Below, piece after piece: positions 17,399-25,009 of a stretch of 64,000 nucleotides of DNA. The DNA comes from Hydrogenoanaerobacterium saccharovorans (GTDB taxonomy: Bacteria; Bacillota; Clostridia; Oscillospirales; Ruminococcaceae), in contig NZ_JACSNR010000009.1 in NCBI RefSeq assembly GCF_016901815.1, positions 62,001 to 126,000 on the forward strand. Direction: 5' to 3'. The notes beneath the pieces are model-generated. The model was given only the letters and a program-made list of their open reading frames with translations, searched no databases and had not been told where the DNA came from. The first letter of the stretch is position 1. Each line of letters begins with the position of its first letter. The translations under genes and the position numbers were made by a program.

Positions 17399-18559
17399 AT
17401 GAAGAATCGGAAGATCTGGGCGTCGGTGCTGGCACTGTGCCTTGTGCTGGCGGGGTGCACTGCCGGGACAGGCGGGGAGCCCGCCGGCGAACAGGAGGGA
17501 CAGTCCGCATCAGCGGCAGAGAGCCAGACCGGGAGTGAAGCGGAAGCCCCAGGCGAGCCGGAAACCCCGGCGCTCCCCAAGCTGCCCGAGGGGCCGGTGA
17601 CAGCGGCAGACGCCGAGGAGCTGAGCGGGTATCTGGAGCTGGCGATGCAGCGGGCAGAACAGCCCCCGGCGGTGGAGGCGGCGTTCCTGGACAGCGAAGC
17701 CGACCCGGAGATGACCGTGCGGAATCTCTACTATGCGCTGCTGTCCGAGCACCCCGAGTGCAAGTATGCCTATGATCTGGCGATGGAGCGGACCGGGGAC
17801 GGCGTGTATCAGATCACCTTTTCCTATATGCCCTACCGCACCGGCGACTATCCTGCGGACTTTGCCGGGGAGGAGGCAGGCAGCTTCGGGGAGCTCATCG
17901 CCCTGGCACAGGAGCATCTTGACCAGACTGAGATCCCGGTGCGCGTCACCGACCCCAGCCTGACGGTGGACGATCTGGGCCGGGCACTGCAGCAGGTGGG
18001 CGGCGGGTATCTGCTCTGTCAGCTCAGCCGGGACGGCACCGCCATCACTGTTACGCCCCAGAACGGCCTGACCCATCAGGCGGCGCTGGACCGTCTGGCA
18101 GAGATCGAGACACTGGCACAGCAGATTGTGGAGGAGTGCGTCACCGACTCCATGACCCTTCCGGAACAGGCGGAAGCCCTCTATACCCGGCTCACCGACC
18201 GGGTGGCCTATGATTTCCGCTACTATACCGATCCGGGTTCCATGCCCTATGAATCCACCACCGCCTATGGGGCGCTCAAGGACGACCTGGCGATCTGCGG
18301 CGGGTATGCCCAGGCATTGCAGGCGCTGTATGAGCAGGTGGGGATTCCCTGCCTGACTGTAAGCGGACAGTGGAACGGCGAGAACCATATGTGGAACCTG
18401 GTCTGGCTGGACGGGGAATGGCGGTACTGTGACGCCACCAGTGACCGGGGACGGTCGGAATTCGGGTTCGGCTGCTACCGGGTGACCGCAGAGAACCTCT
18501 GGGGACACACCTGGGATCAGGATTGGGTTGCCCGGCTCACCAGCGGCCTGGAAGTGTGA
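17399..18559 (+). CDS. Lipoprotein with transglutaminase-like domain
   Basis: A 386-residue predicted lipoprotein. Signal MKNRKIWASVLALCLVLAGC ends in lipobox LAGC; a Gly/Ala/Glu-rich low-complexity linker follows (about 20-70). The C-terminal domain (about 290-370) has a Cys-His-Asp triad of the transglutaminase-like superfamily: AICGGYAQAL, ENHMWNLVWL, YCDATSD. Such domains act as proteases or in cell-surface remodelling; the substrate is unknown. There is no partner gene in the same operon. Confidence 0.82.
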   Translation: MKNRKIWASVLALCLVLAGCTAGTGGEPAGEQEGQSASAAESQTGSEAEAPGEPETPALPKLPEGPVTAADAEELSGYLELAMQRAEQPPAVEAAFLDSEADPEMTVRNLYYALLSEHPECKYAYDLAMERTGDGVYQITFSYMPYRTGDYPADFAGEEAGSFGELIALAQEHLDQTEIPVRVTDPSLTVDDLGRALQQVGGGYLLCQLSRDGTAITVTPQNGLTHQAALDRLAEIETLAQQIVEECVTDSMTLPEQAEALYTRLTDRVAYDFRYYTDPGSMPYESTTAYGALKDDLAICGGYAQALQALYEQVGIPCLTVSGQWNGENHMWNLVWLDGEWRYCDATSDRGRSEFGFGCYRVTAENLWGHTWDQDWVARLTSGLEV

Positions 18560-18595
18560 CTAAAAATGGCATGATTTGTGGTTTTTATGTGAATA

Positions 18596-18638
18596 TTAGC
18601 ACTCTGCTATTGACAGTGCTAATGCACAGAGCTATAAT
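18596..18638 (+). promoter_or_regulatory. hsp20 promoter overlapped by a CIRCE element
   Basis: TTAGCACTC, 9 bp, CAGTGCTAA (18596-18622) is the CIRCE operator of the heat-shock repressor HrcA with a single mismatch (C instead of G at the first base of the right arm). Inside it TTGACA (18610-18615) starts a consensus promoter with TATAAT at 18633-18638 (17-bp spacer). Binding of HrcA would cover the -35 box. Confidence 0.9.
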
Positions 18639-18723
18639 AAAAGCGTACCAAAGAGGAGGGCCGGAAAGAGAAGAAGGCCCGCCGGTTGGCAAACAGTGAT
18701 TCAATCGAATGGAGGAATGATGT

Positions 18724-19167
18724 ATGCTGCCTGTACTTTTTGGTGAAAACCTGTTTGATGATTTCTTTGACGATTCCTTTGAGCGGGAGCTGCGCGCAAT
18801 GAACCGCAATCCGCTGTATGGCAAGCATGGCCGCAATCTGATGAAGACCGATGTCCGGGAAAACGGCGACAACTATGAACTTGCCATTGACCTGCCCGGC
18901 TTTGACAAGGACGAGATCCAGGTGGACCTCAAGGACGGCACCCTGACTGTGAGCGCGTCCAAGGGTCTGGATAAGGACGAGCAGGACAAGGACGGACGGT
19001 ATATCCGTCGGGAACGGTACTATGGTTCGTCCAGCCGGAGCTTCTATGTAGGCGACCTGCGCCCCGAGGAGATCAAGTGCAAGTATGAGTCGGGTGTTCT
19101 GAGCATCACTGTGCCCAAGAAGGCCCAGCAGGAGCTGCCCGCATCCACCCGCATCGCCATTGAATAA
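18724..19167 (+). CDS. Small heat-shock protein, Hsp20/alpha-crystallin family
   Basis: A 147-residue ATP-independent holdase chaperone. A Phe/Asp-rich N-terminal arm (NLFDDFFDDSF) is followed by the alpha-crystallin domain (about 38-137: NYELAIDLPGFDKDEIQVDL, GVLSITVPK) and a C-terminal I-x-I motif (RIAIE) used for oligomer assembly. ATG 18724 follows GGAGG by 8 bases. It is controlled by the CIRCE/HrcA promoter just upstream. Its last 16 codons and terminator are duplicated downstream. Confidence 0.95.
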   Translation: MLPVLFGENLFDDFFDDSFERELRAMNRNPLYGKHGRNLMKTDVRENGDNYELAIDLPGFDKDEIQVDLKDGTLTVSASKGLDKDEQDKDGRYIRRERYYGSSSRSFYVGDLRPEEIKCKYESGVLSITVPKKAQQELPASTRIAIE

Positions 19168-19182
19168 ATCCCCAAACCAATC

Positions 19183-19217
19183 AAAGCCATGGAGCATGAA
19201 AGCCCCATGGCTTTTTT
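19183..19217 (+). terminator. hsp20 terminator, first copy
   Basis: AAAGCCATGG pairs with CCATGGCTTT, followed by TTTT. Confidence 0.85.
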
Positions 19218-19397
19218 GTTGGGTGGGGGAGACTTCGCCGGGGCGCCCCGGGCATGACTTGCGGGCGGGGCACAGGCTGGCATTCTCCGCACAGCCCGGC
19301 AAGAGGACGGAGCGAGGGCTCTTCCCAGCCCAGGAAGGTCCAGCAGGAGCTGCCCGCATCCACCCGCATCGCCACCCCATAAATCCCCAAACCAATC

Positions 19398-19432
19398 AAA
19401 GCCATGGAGCATGAAAGCCCCATGGCTTTTTT
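19398..19432 (+). terminator. hsp20 terminator, duplicated copy
   Basis: Exact second copy of the AAAGCCATGG/CCATGGCTTT hairpin with T-run, 215 bp downstream of the first. Confidence 0.85.
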
Positions 19433-19635
19433 GTTGGGTGGGGGAGACTTCACCGGGGCGCCCCGGCATAGTCCGCAGGCGGGCGCAGGCCCGGGATTTC
19501 CCGCACAGCCTGGAAAGGGGCCGGGGTGGGGCTTCCCGGGTTGTTCCGGCACAGACCCGGGCGGCATACAGCTGGGGCGGATTCCCATTGGGGGATCATT
19601 TGGTATTTCCGATCGATCCGATAAAAAATCCGTAT

Positions 19636-19665
19636 TTTACAAATCAGTGTCCCAGCCGCTATAAT
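19636..19665 (+). promoter_or_regulatory. Promoter of the chromate transporter pair
   Basis: TTTACA 19636-19641, 18 bp, TATAAT 19660-19665. Its position excludes the ATG at 19664 as translation start of the next gene. Confidence 0.65.
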
Positions 19666-19681
19666 GGAAGGCAGACAGTTC

Positions 19682-20272
19682 ATGGAAAGGAAGCGGATCA
19701 CATTGGCAGAACGAAAGGGTGTCCTGACAAAACTCTTTTTCTCCACCCTCTATCTGAGCGCCTTCACCTTTGGCGGGGGATATGTGATTGTCACCCTGCT
19801 CAAGCGCAAATTTGTGGATGAGTACCACTGGATCGAGGAGGACGAAATGCTCGATCTGGTCGCCATCGCCCAGTCGGCTCCCGGCGCCATTGCCGTCAAC
19901 GGTGCCATTGTGGTGGGCTATAAGCTCGCCGGACTCCTGGGCGTTGTCACTGCCATCACTGCCACCATCATTCCGCCCTTTGTCATTATCTCGCTGATCT
20001 CCGCCTGTTATGCCGCCTTCCGGGATAACCTCATCATCAGCCTGATGCTCGAAGGCATGCAGGCCGGTGTGGGTGCTGTCATCGCCTCGGTGGTGTATGA
20101 GATGGCCTATGTCTTTTACCATGGCAGGGATACCGCCTCGATGATCCTGATGGCTGCCGCCTTTGTAGCCGGATGCGTGTTTGGCGTCAATGTGGTGATC
20201 GTTGTCCTGGCTGCCGGGGCCATCGGCGTTGTCCGTACCCTCGCCGCCCGCCGGAAGGAGGCTGTAAAATGA
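19682..20272 (+). CDS. Chromate transporter (CHR) family protein, first half
   Basis: A short CHR-family membrane protein of about 196 residues with the signature AFTFGGGYVIVTLL and SAPGAIAVNGAIVVGYKLAG, and about 5-6 membrane segments. Such half-size proteins work in pairs as an antiparallel dimer; the physiological substrate is often unknown (chromate is taken by analogy with sulfate). I use ATG 19682 because the promoter -10 covers the earlier ATG; TTG 19703, preceded by AAAGGAAG, is a good alternative. It overlaps the next gene by 4 bp (ATGA). Confidence 0.85.
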   Translation: MERKRITLAERKGVLTKLFFSTLYLSAFTFGGGYVIVTLLKRKFVDEYHWIEEDEMLDLVAIAQSAPGAIAVNGAIVVGYKLAGLLGVVTAITATIIPPFVIISLISACYAAFRDNLIISLMLEGMQAGVGAVIASVVYEMAYVFYHGRDTASMILMAAAFVAGCVFGVNVVIVVLAAGAIGVVRTLAARRKEAVK

Positions 20273-20832
20273 TCTATCTCCAGCTTTTCCTGAGCTTCCT
20301 GCAGATCGGGCTTTTCAGCTTCGGCGGCGGATATGCTGCCATGCCCCTGATCCAGGATCAGGTGGTGACCCGGTATGGCTGGCTCTCCATGGCAGAGTTC
20401 ACCGACCTTATCACCATCTCCCAGATGACCCCCGGCCCCATTGCCGTCAACTCCGCTACCTTCGTGGGCATCCGCATCGCCGGTATCCCCGGGGCACTGG
20501 TGGCTACCTTCGGCTGTATTCTGCCCTCCTGTATCCTGGTCACTGCCATTGCCCGGCTCTACCTCAAGTACCGCAATATGTCGGTGCTCCAGGGAGTGCT
20601 CGGTTCGCTGCGCCCGGCGGTGGTCGCCATGATCGCCTCGGCGGGCATCTCCATTCTCCAGACCGCCTTCTGGGGCGGCGCCGCTGTGACCTTCTCGGGT
20701 ATCAGCTGGCTGATGGTCGCCCTCTTTGTGGTGGCCTTCCTGCTGCTCCAGACCCATCGCATCGGCCCCATCCAGGTGATGCTCCTGGCAGGCCTGGCCC
20801 GGATGGGAGCGTCGCTCCTGCTGGGAATTTAG
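20269..20832 (+). CDS. Chromate transporter (CHR) family protein, second half
   Basis: A 187-residue partner of the preceding gene with the same signatures (GLFSFGGGYAAMPLIQ, QMTPGPIAVNSATFVGIRIAG). The ATG overlaps the upstream stop in ATGA and GGAAGGAGG lies just before it, so the two are translated together. Membrane-embedded, about 5-6 segments. Confidence 0.87.
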   Translation: MIYLQLFLSFLQIGLFSFGGGYAAMPLIQDQVVTRYGWLSMAEFTDLITISQMTPGPIAVNSATFVGIRIAGIPGALVATFGCILPSCILVTAIARLYLKYRNMSVLQGVLGSLRPAVVAMIASAGISILQTAFWGGAAVTFSGISWLMVALFVVAFLLLQTHRIGPIQVMLLAGLARMGASLLLGI

Positions 20833-20841
20833 AAAAAATCT

Positions 20842-20872
20842 GCCCTCTGTCCGCCCGGACAGGGGCTTTTTT
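20842..20872 (+). terminator. Terminator after the chromate transporter pair
   Basis: TGCCCTCTGTCC pairs with GGACAGGGGC (one mismatch) around GCCC, followed by TTTTTT. Confidence 0.85.
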
Positions 20873-20980
20873 ATTTCCCGGGGATACAATGGCGGGCAGA
20901 ACTGTGATAGAATAGCAGTAGAAAATATCCCATACAGCGCCGCCTTCCGGGCGGCAGACGAGGAGAGGAAGTGCAAAGCG

Positions 20981-21925
20981 ATGAAGATCATTGAACGGGA
21001 GGAGATCCTCCGGCGGCTGACCCCGGCCTGGTGCATCGGCCTGATGCGGGACTGTCTGTCCCAGCTGGAGGAGGGCAGGGCAGTGCAGTACCTGCGCACC
21101 GTCACCCCGCTGCCCTCGGGGGACATCATGGGCTATATGCCGGCGGCGGTGTCCGGGGCATTCGGAGCCAAGGTCATCACCGTGTTCCACCACAACAGCG
21201 AAAAGGGTCTGCCCTCCCATCAGGGGAGCGTGCTGCTCTTTGACGGCGAAACCGGTACCCTCCAGGCCATGCTGGACGGCGGCGCCATCACCGAGATCCG
21301 CACCGGTGCAGCCAGTGCCGTTGCCACCGATCTGCTGGCCCGTCCCGACGCCGAAGTGCTGGCGCTGATCGGAAGCGGCGCCCAGGCCCGGAGCCATCTG
21401 CTGGCTATCCGGGAGATTCGCAAGCTCCGGGAGGTGCGGGTGTGGAGCCCCAGCCTGGAGAGCGATACCCGTTTTGCCCGGGAGATGGGCGAGCTGACCG
21501 GCCTGCCGGTGCGCATCTGCGCGTCGGCAAAGGAGGCCGCGGAGGGGGCGGACATTCTCTGCACCCTGACCCCGTCCAAGACCCCGGTGCTGGAACGGGA
21601 ATGGCTGAAGCCCGGCGCCCATGTGAACGCCGTGGGAGCCTGTTCGGCGGACGCCCGGGAACTGACCGGCGAGCTGGTGCGGGACAGCGTCTTTTACTGC
21701 GACAGCGTCGAGTCGGTGATGGCAGAGAGCGGCGACTTCCTGATTCCGCTGCGGGAGGGGTTCTTTGGAGAGGAGCATCTCCGGGGCACCCTGGGCGAAC
21801 TGCTGCTGGGCAGGAAGCCCGGACGCACCTCCCCCGAGGAGATCACCGTCTATGAATCGCTGGGGCTGGCAGTGGAGGACATCGCCTGTGCCGAAGCACT
21901 CTGCCGTCCCGCCGCGAAACTGTAA
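20981..21925 (+). CDS. Ornithine cyclodeaminase / mu-crystallin family protein
   Basis: A 314-residue NAD(P)-dependent enzyme of the ornithine cyclodeaminase family, which also contains alanine dehydrogenases, ketimine reductases and amino-acid-derived cofactor enzymes. The Rossmann motif is ALIGSGAQARSHL (about residues 127-139). Upstream there is the substrate-side stretch GAKVITVFHHNSEKGLPSHQG with the conserved Lys. GAGGAGAGGAAG precedes ATG 20981. It is alone between two terminators, so the substrate cannot be told from context. Confidence 0.85.
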   Translation: MKIIEREEILRRLTPAWCIGLMRDCLSQLEEGRAVQYLRTVTPLPSGDIMGYMPAAVSGAFGAKVITVFHHNSEKGLPSHQGSVLLFDGETGTLQAMLDGGAITEIRTGAASAVATDLLARPDAEVLALIGSGAQARSHLLAIREIRKLREVRVWSPSLESDTRFAREMGELTGLPVRICASAKEAAEGADILCTLTPSKTPVLEREWLKPGAHVNAVGACSADARELTGELVRDSVFYCDSVESVMAESGDFLIPLREGFFGEEHLRGTLGELLLGRKPGRTSPEEITVYESLGLAVEDIACAEALCRPAAKL

Positions 21926-21948
21926 CCGGCAGGATAGAAAAACAGAAA

Positions 21949-21983
21949 AAATACCGCCCTGGCAGCACCGGGGCGGTATTTTT
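21949..21983 (+). terminator. Terminator after the ornithine cyclodeaminase-like gene
   Basis: AATACCGCCC pairs with GGGCGGTATT around TGGCAGCACCG, flanked by A-run and T-run, so it may also work for the opposite strand. Confidence 0.85.
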
Positions 21984-22102
21984 ATGATAAGCGAAAGGTA
22001 TGGCAGGAAGGGGCCGGGCGGTGTGATGTCCGGCGCTTTCCTATTTATATAGGGGAGGGCTGTCCCCGGCGCTGTGTGCCGGATACAGAGCGGGCCCGGG
22101 GA

Positions 22103-23299
22103 TCAGTCCCGGTGCTCGTCCAGGTAGCGGGCGGCGCAGTAGGCATAGAGGGCAGCGCCCCGGTACAGCACCGACTCGTCCACGATCATCTTCGGGTTGT
22201 GGGCGCCGCAGGTATGGCCTTCGGCAATGCTGCCCACGCCCAGATGGAACATGGCAGCGGGGATCTGCTCCGCCACGGCGGTGAAGTCCTCGGTGCCGCT
22301 GAGCCCGGTGAGCTCGATGACATCGCCGGCGCCGAACAGCTCGGCACAGTAGCCGCTCACCGCCTCGCAGACTGCCGGGTCATTGTAGAGGGAGGGCATG
22401 CCGTAGACAAATTCCACCTCGGCCTTGCCCCGGAAGGTGGCGGCAGTGCCCTCGCAGATCTCCTTGACCCGCTCCTTGAGGAAGGCACGCATCTCCCGGT
22501 CAGCAGCCCGCACCGAGATCTCCACGGCACAGCTGCCCGACAGGGTATTGCAGCTGGAGCCGCCGTGAATGGTGCCCACCAGCACCATGGTGCGGTCGTC
22601 CATGGCGACCTCCCGGGCCAGGATCTCCTGGAGGGCGATCACCGCATGGGCGGCAATGTTGATGGCGTCCACGCCCTTCTGGGGAGTGCTGCCGTGGGCG
22701 TCCTTGCCGGTGAAGGTCACCCTGATGGCATCGCCCGAGAAGTTGGCGACACCCGGCTTATAGGAGATCTTGCCCGCTGCGGTGTCCTCGCCGCCGCCCA
22801 CCGAGATGTGCAGGCCGATGCCCGCATCCACTCTGGGGTTCTCCAGCAGGCCGTGCTCGATCATATCCTTGGCGCCGGCGAGCAGTTCCTCGGCGGGCTG
22901 GAACATGAGCTTGACACAGCCGGGCAGTTCCCCGGCGTGTTCCGAGAGCAGCCGGGCGGCGGCAAGCAGCATGGCGGTGTGGGTATCATGCCCGCAGGAG
23001 TGGCAGTGACCATTCTGTGCCGCAAAGGGCAGTCCCGATTCCTCGGTCATGGGCAGGGCGTCCATATCGCCCCGGAGCAGGAAGCACTTGCCCTTTTTGG
23101 GGTCGCCGATGACGCAGGTGATGCCGGCCTTTCCGCAGCGGACAGGGGTGAGGCCGTATTCCCGGAGTTTTTTCTCCACAAAGGCAGTGGTCTGGGGCAG
23201 GTCAAAGCCGGTTTCGGCATAGCTGTGGAGGGTGCGGCGGTTTTCGATGAGTTCCTCCCGGAGTTCTTCGGCACGGTTCAGGATCATAGTGGCGTTCAT
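22103..23299 (-). CDS. M20-family metallo-amidohydrolase (N-acyl-amino acid / IAA-amino acid hydrolase type)
   Basis: A 398-residue M20D amidohydrolase. Metal-binding motifs are RGDMDALPM (about residue 76), HSCGHDTHTAM (about 100) and FQPAEE (about 134), with GLHISV and a dimerisation domain after residue 180. The family hydrolyses N-acyl or peptide-like amino acid conjugates. GGAAAGGA precedes the ATG on the minus strand. The gene is preceded by a full T-box leader (23419-23724), so its expression rises when a particular tRNA is uncharged. This points to amino acid salvage; the specifier reads as Trp. Confidence 0.9.
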   Translation of the reverse strand: MNATMILNRAEELREELIENRRTLHSYAETGFDLPQTTAFVEKKLREYGLTPVRCGKAGITCVIGDPKKGKCFLLRGDMDALPMTEESGLPFAAQNGHCHSCGHDTHTAMLLAAARLLSEHAGELPGCVKLMFQPAEELLAGAKDMIEHGLLENPRVDAGIGLHISVGGGEDTAAGKISYKPGVANFSGDAIRVTFTGKDAHGSTPQKGVDAINIAAHAVIALQEILAREVAMDDRTMVLVGTIHGGSSCNTLSGSCAVEISVRAADREMRAFLKERVKEICEGTAATFRGKAEVEFVYGMPSLYNDPAVCEAVSGYCAELFGAGDVIELTGLSGTEDFTAVAEQIPAAMFHLGVGSIAEGHTCGAHNPKMIVDESVLYRGAALYAYCAARYLDEHRD

Positions 23300-23418
23300 A
23301 ATCAGATCTTCCTTTCCAATATGTAGAATTTCCAGTGATTTATACAGAATTCCGGTGGATTCGCCATCGGCGATAGAACTGTTTTGCGGGAATCATGGAA
23401 AAATCCCTCCTCTGCGGC

Positions 23419-23724
23419 AATAAAAAACGGCTTTTGTCCCTATAAACGGGACAAAAGCCGTAGCTTCTGCGGTACCACCCATCTTGACGCCTGAAATTGA
23501 AAGCGTCCGCCTCAGACACGCCCAACAGCGTGTGCGCCCGGATAACGGCAGGCCAGACCGTCTGATTTTACTGGGCCGGAGAAAATTCCTCCGGCGGTTC
23601 GCTCAGCCCTCGCGGGTCCATTCGTCCAGGGGCCTGCGGCTGCACTCGCACCAACGGCAGCTCTCTGTGCGCGGTTTCCCCGGATTACTTCTCCCGGTCA
23701 AAGGTTTCTGTGGCTGTTTGATTT
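23419..23724 (-). promoter_or_regulatory. T-box riboswitch leader of the amidohydrolase gene (specifier probably UGG, Trp)
   Basis: Read on the minus strand: loop-E motif GAGAAGUAA, the AG-bulge region AGAGAGCUGCCGUUGGUGCG, then CCCCUGGACGAAUGGACCCG. The helices UCCGGGG/CCCCUGGA and CGGG/CCCG enclose the specifier loop, whose right side reads CGAAUGGA; GAA followed by UGG and a purine is the canonical layout. The T-box itself is GGGUGGUACCGCAGAAGC (complement of 23463-23480), followed by a terminator stem of ACGGCTTTTGTCCC with U-run (23424-23461). UGGU in the T-box predicts discriminator A, whereas tRNA-Trp usually has G, so an AUG (Met) reading is not excluded. Confidence 0.85.
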
Positions 23725-23730
23725 GCCTTC

Positions 23731-23759
23731 ATTATAGAAAAGCGCCGGGGCTTTGTCAA
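23731..23759 (-). promoter_or_regulatory. Promoter of the T-box/amidohydrolase unit
   Basis: On the minus strand TTGACA (complement of 23754-23759), 17 bp, TATAAT (complement of 23731-23736): a full-consensus promoter. Confidence 0.85.
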
Positions 23760-23841
23760 GCCTGTTTTGAGGGCTTTTTCGGGGAAACCGGCAAAATATT
23801 TATACAAATCAGAATATTGTATAGAAATATTACAGATTTTC

Positions 23842-24309
23842 TCAGCGGTTGAGCAGATAAATCCCCAGATTGAGATACCCGGCTACCCCCAGCCAGAGCA
23901 GGTAGGGCACCAGGGCCAGGGCAGCTTTCCAGTCGATGGCGGCAGAGCGCCGGATCAGGTCGGCCACCAGCAGGAACAGCACAATGAGCACCAGCAGGGC
24001 AGCCAGCCACCAGCCGCCCAGGAAGAAGAGAAGCGGCCAGAGGAAGTTGAGCGCCAGGGTGAGCACATATTCGCCCAGGGCTTCCCAGCGGGCGGGGGAG
24101 GAGGGCTTCCAGATGCGCCAGCTGGCATACCCCATGAGCAGGTAGAGAATGGTCCACACCACCGGGAATACCCAGCCGGGCGGGGCAAAGGGCGGTTTTT
24201 TGAGCAGCTTATAGCCGGACATGGCGCTGCGTGTGAAATATCCTGCCAGTCCGCCCACTGCCAGCGGCAAGAACAGGGCAGGCAGCAGGGAGGAGAGCTT
24301 GTGTTTCAA
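23842..24309 (-). CDS. tspO: TspO/MBR family membrane protein
   Basis: A 155-residue five-helix membrane protein of the tryptophan-rich sensory/translocator family (PPFAPPGWVFPVVWTILYLL, MGYASWRIW, LNFLWPLLFFLGGWW). Members bind porphyrins or other hydrophobic ligands; the function in anaerobes is unclear. TTG at 24309 is taken as start because AGGTGAT lies 7 bases upstream and the length then fits the family. Confidence 0.85.
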   Translation of the reverse strand: MKHKLSSLLPALFLPLAVGGLAGYFTRSAMSGYKLLKKPPFAPPGWVFPVVWTILYLLMGYASWRIWKPSSPARWEALGEYVLTLALNFLWPLLFFLGGWWLAALLVLIVLFLLVADLIRRSAAIDWKAALALVPYLLWLGVAGYLNLGIYLLNR

Positions 24310-24466
24310 CGGAAGATCACCTGCTTTCAGGGAGTATGGGATATGGATAGTGTACGCCGGGAAATGGCGGATTATGCAAATGGAACAAAACAAAAATATA
24401 CTTAGGCTTCCTAATTATAAAGAGGGCTAAAAATGCGAATAATTTGTGAACTTGCACATTCTTTGA

Positions 24467-24510
24467 TTGACATAATTATTTAATTGCGCTATGATAGTTT
24501 GGTAGCAAAC
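24467..24510 (+). promoter_or_regulatory. Promoter and probable operator of the marR-ABC operon
   Basis: TTGACA 24467-24472, 17 bp, TATGAT 24490-24495. An inverted repeat GTTTG-GTAG-CAAAC (24497-24510) lies on the expected transcription start. This placement suits autorepression by the MarR protein encoded next; the binding is inferred. Confidence 0.65.
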
Positions 24511-24539
24511 AATGTGACACAGAAAGGAGTTTGTCCGGA

Positions 24540-24989
24540 TTGAGCCATAAGGAAACGATCCTGTATTCCCTGAAGATGATCGACAATCTGGTGCGGAAGC
24601 TGATGGACCGGCATATTACTGCGGATAAGCAGGGACTGACGATTATGCATACCTGGATTGTGGGTTTTCTCTACAATAATCCTGACCGGGCGGTATACCA
24701 GCGGGATATTGAACGGGAATTCCGGGTCAATCGGGCGACGGTATCAGGCATGATCTCCCTGATGGAACAGAAGGGACTGATCCGCCGGCTGAGTGTATCC
24801 CATGATGCACGGCTCAAAAAGCTGGAGCTTACCCAGTTGGGTCGGGAACTGCATGAAAAACAGGTCCGCCGGTTTGAAGCGCTGGAAGGAACCATGGAAG
24901 ATGCCCTGACTCCGGAAGAACTCAGGCAGCTGTTTGTCATCACAGACAAACTGCGGCATACTCTGGAAACACTGGTTCAGAATGATTAA
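24540..24989 (+). CDS. MarR-family transcriptional regulator
   Basis: A 149-residue winged-helix repressor. The DNA-binding part is DIEREFRVNRATVSGMISLMEQKGLIRR (about 56-84; only its core quoted would be VNRATVSGMISLMEQKG), followed by the wing SVSHDARLKKLELT. TTG 24540 lies 10 bases after AAAGGAG; TTG 24531 is too close. It is 20 bp before an exporter gene pair, so it probably senses the drugs that the exporter removes. Confidence 0.87.
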   Translation: MSHKETILYSLKMIDNLVRKLMDRHITADKQGLTIMHTWIVGFLYNNPDRAVYQRDIEREFRVNRATVSGMISLMEQKGLIRRLSVSHDARLKKLELTQLGRELHEKQVRRFEALEGTMEDALTPEELRQLFVITDKLRHTLETLVQND

Positions 24990-25009
24990 AGGAGGGGAAT
25001 GATCCGATT

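Larger units (their letters stand above)
19120..19549 (+). repeat. 215-bp tandem duplication covering the hsp20 3' end and terminator
   Basis: Unit 1 (19120-19334) begins in hsp20 at AAGGCCCAGCAGGAGCTG and includes the stop, terminator and a GC-rich stretch. Unit 2 (19335 to about 19549) repeats it with period 215, for example AAATCCCCAAACCAATCAAA at 19166 and 19381. The first 100 or so bases are nearly identical and the GC-rich rest has diverged. In unit 2 the copied codons end in RIATP instead of RIAIE, so it is a non-coding relic. There is no gene in 19168-19681. Confidence 0.9.

Noticed and set aside
19120-19549. A mobile element or CRISPR-like array
   Set aside because: Only two copies, 215 bp long, one of which is the end of hsp20; no transposase, terminal inverted repeats or spacers.
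22076-23326. A 416-codon plus-strand frame opposite the M20 amidohydrolase
   Set aside because: Antisense shadow of a clearly recognised enzyme with T-box leader on the minus strand.
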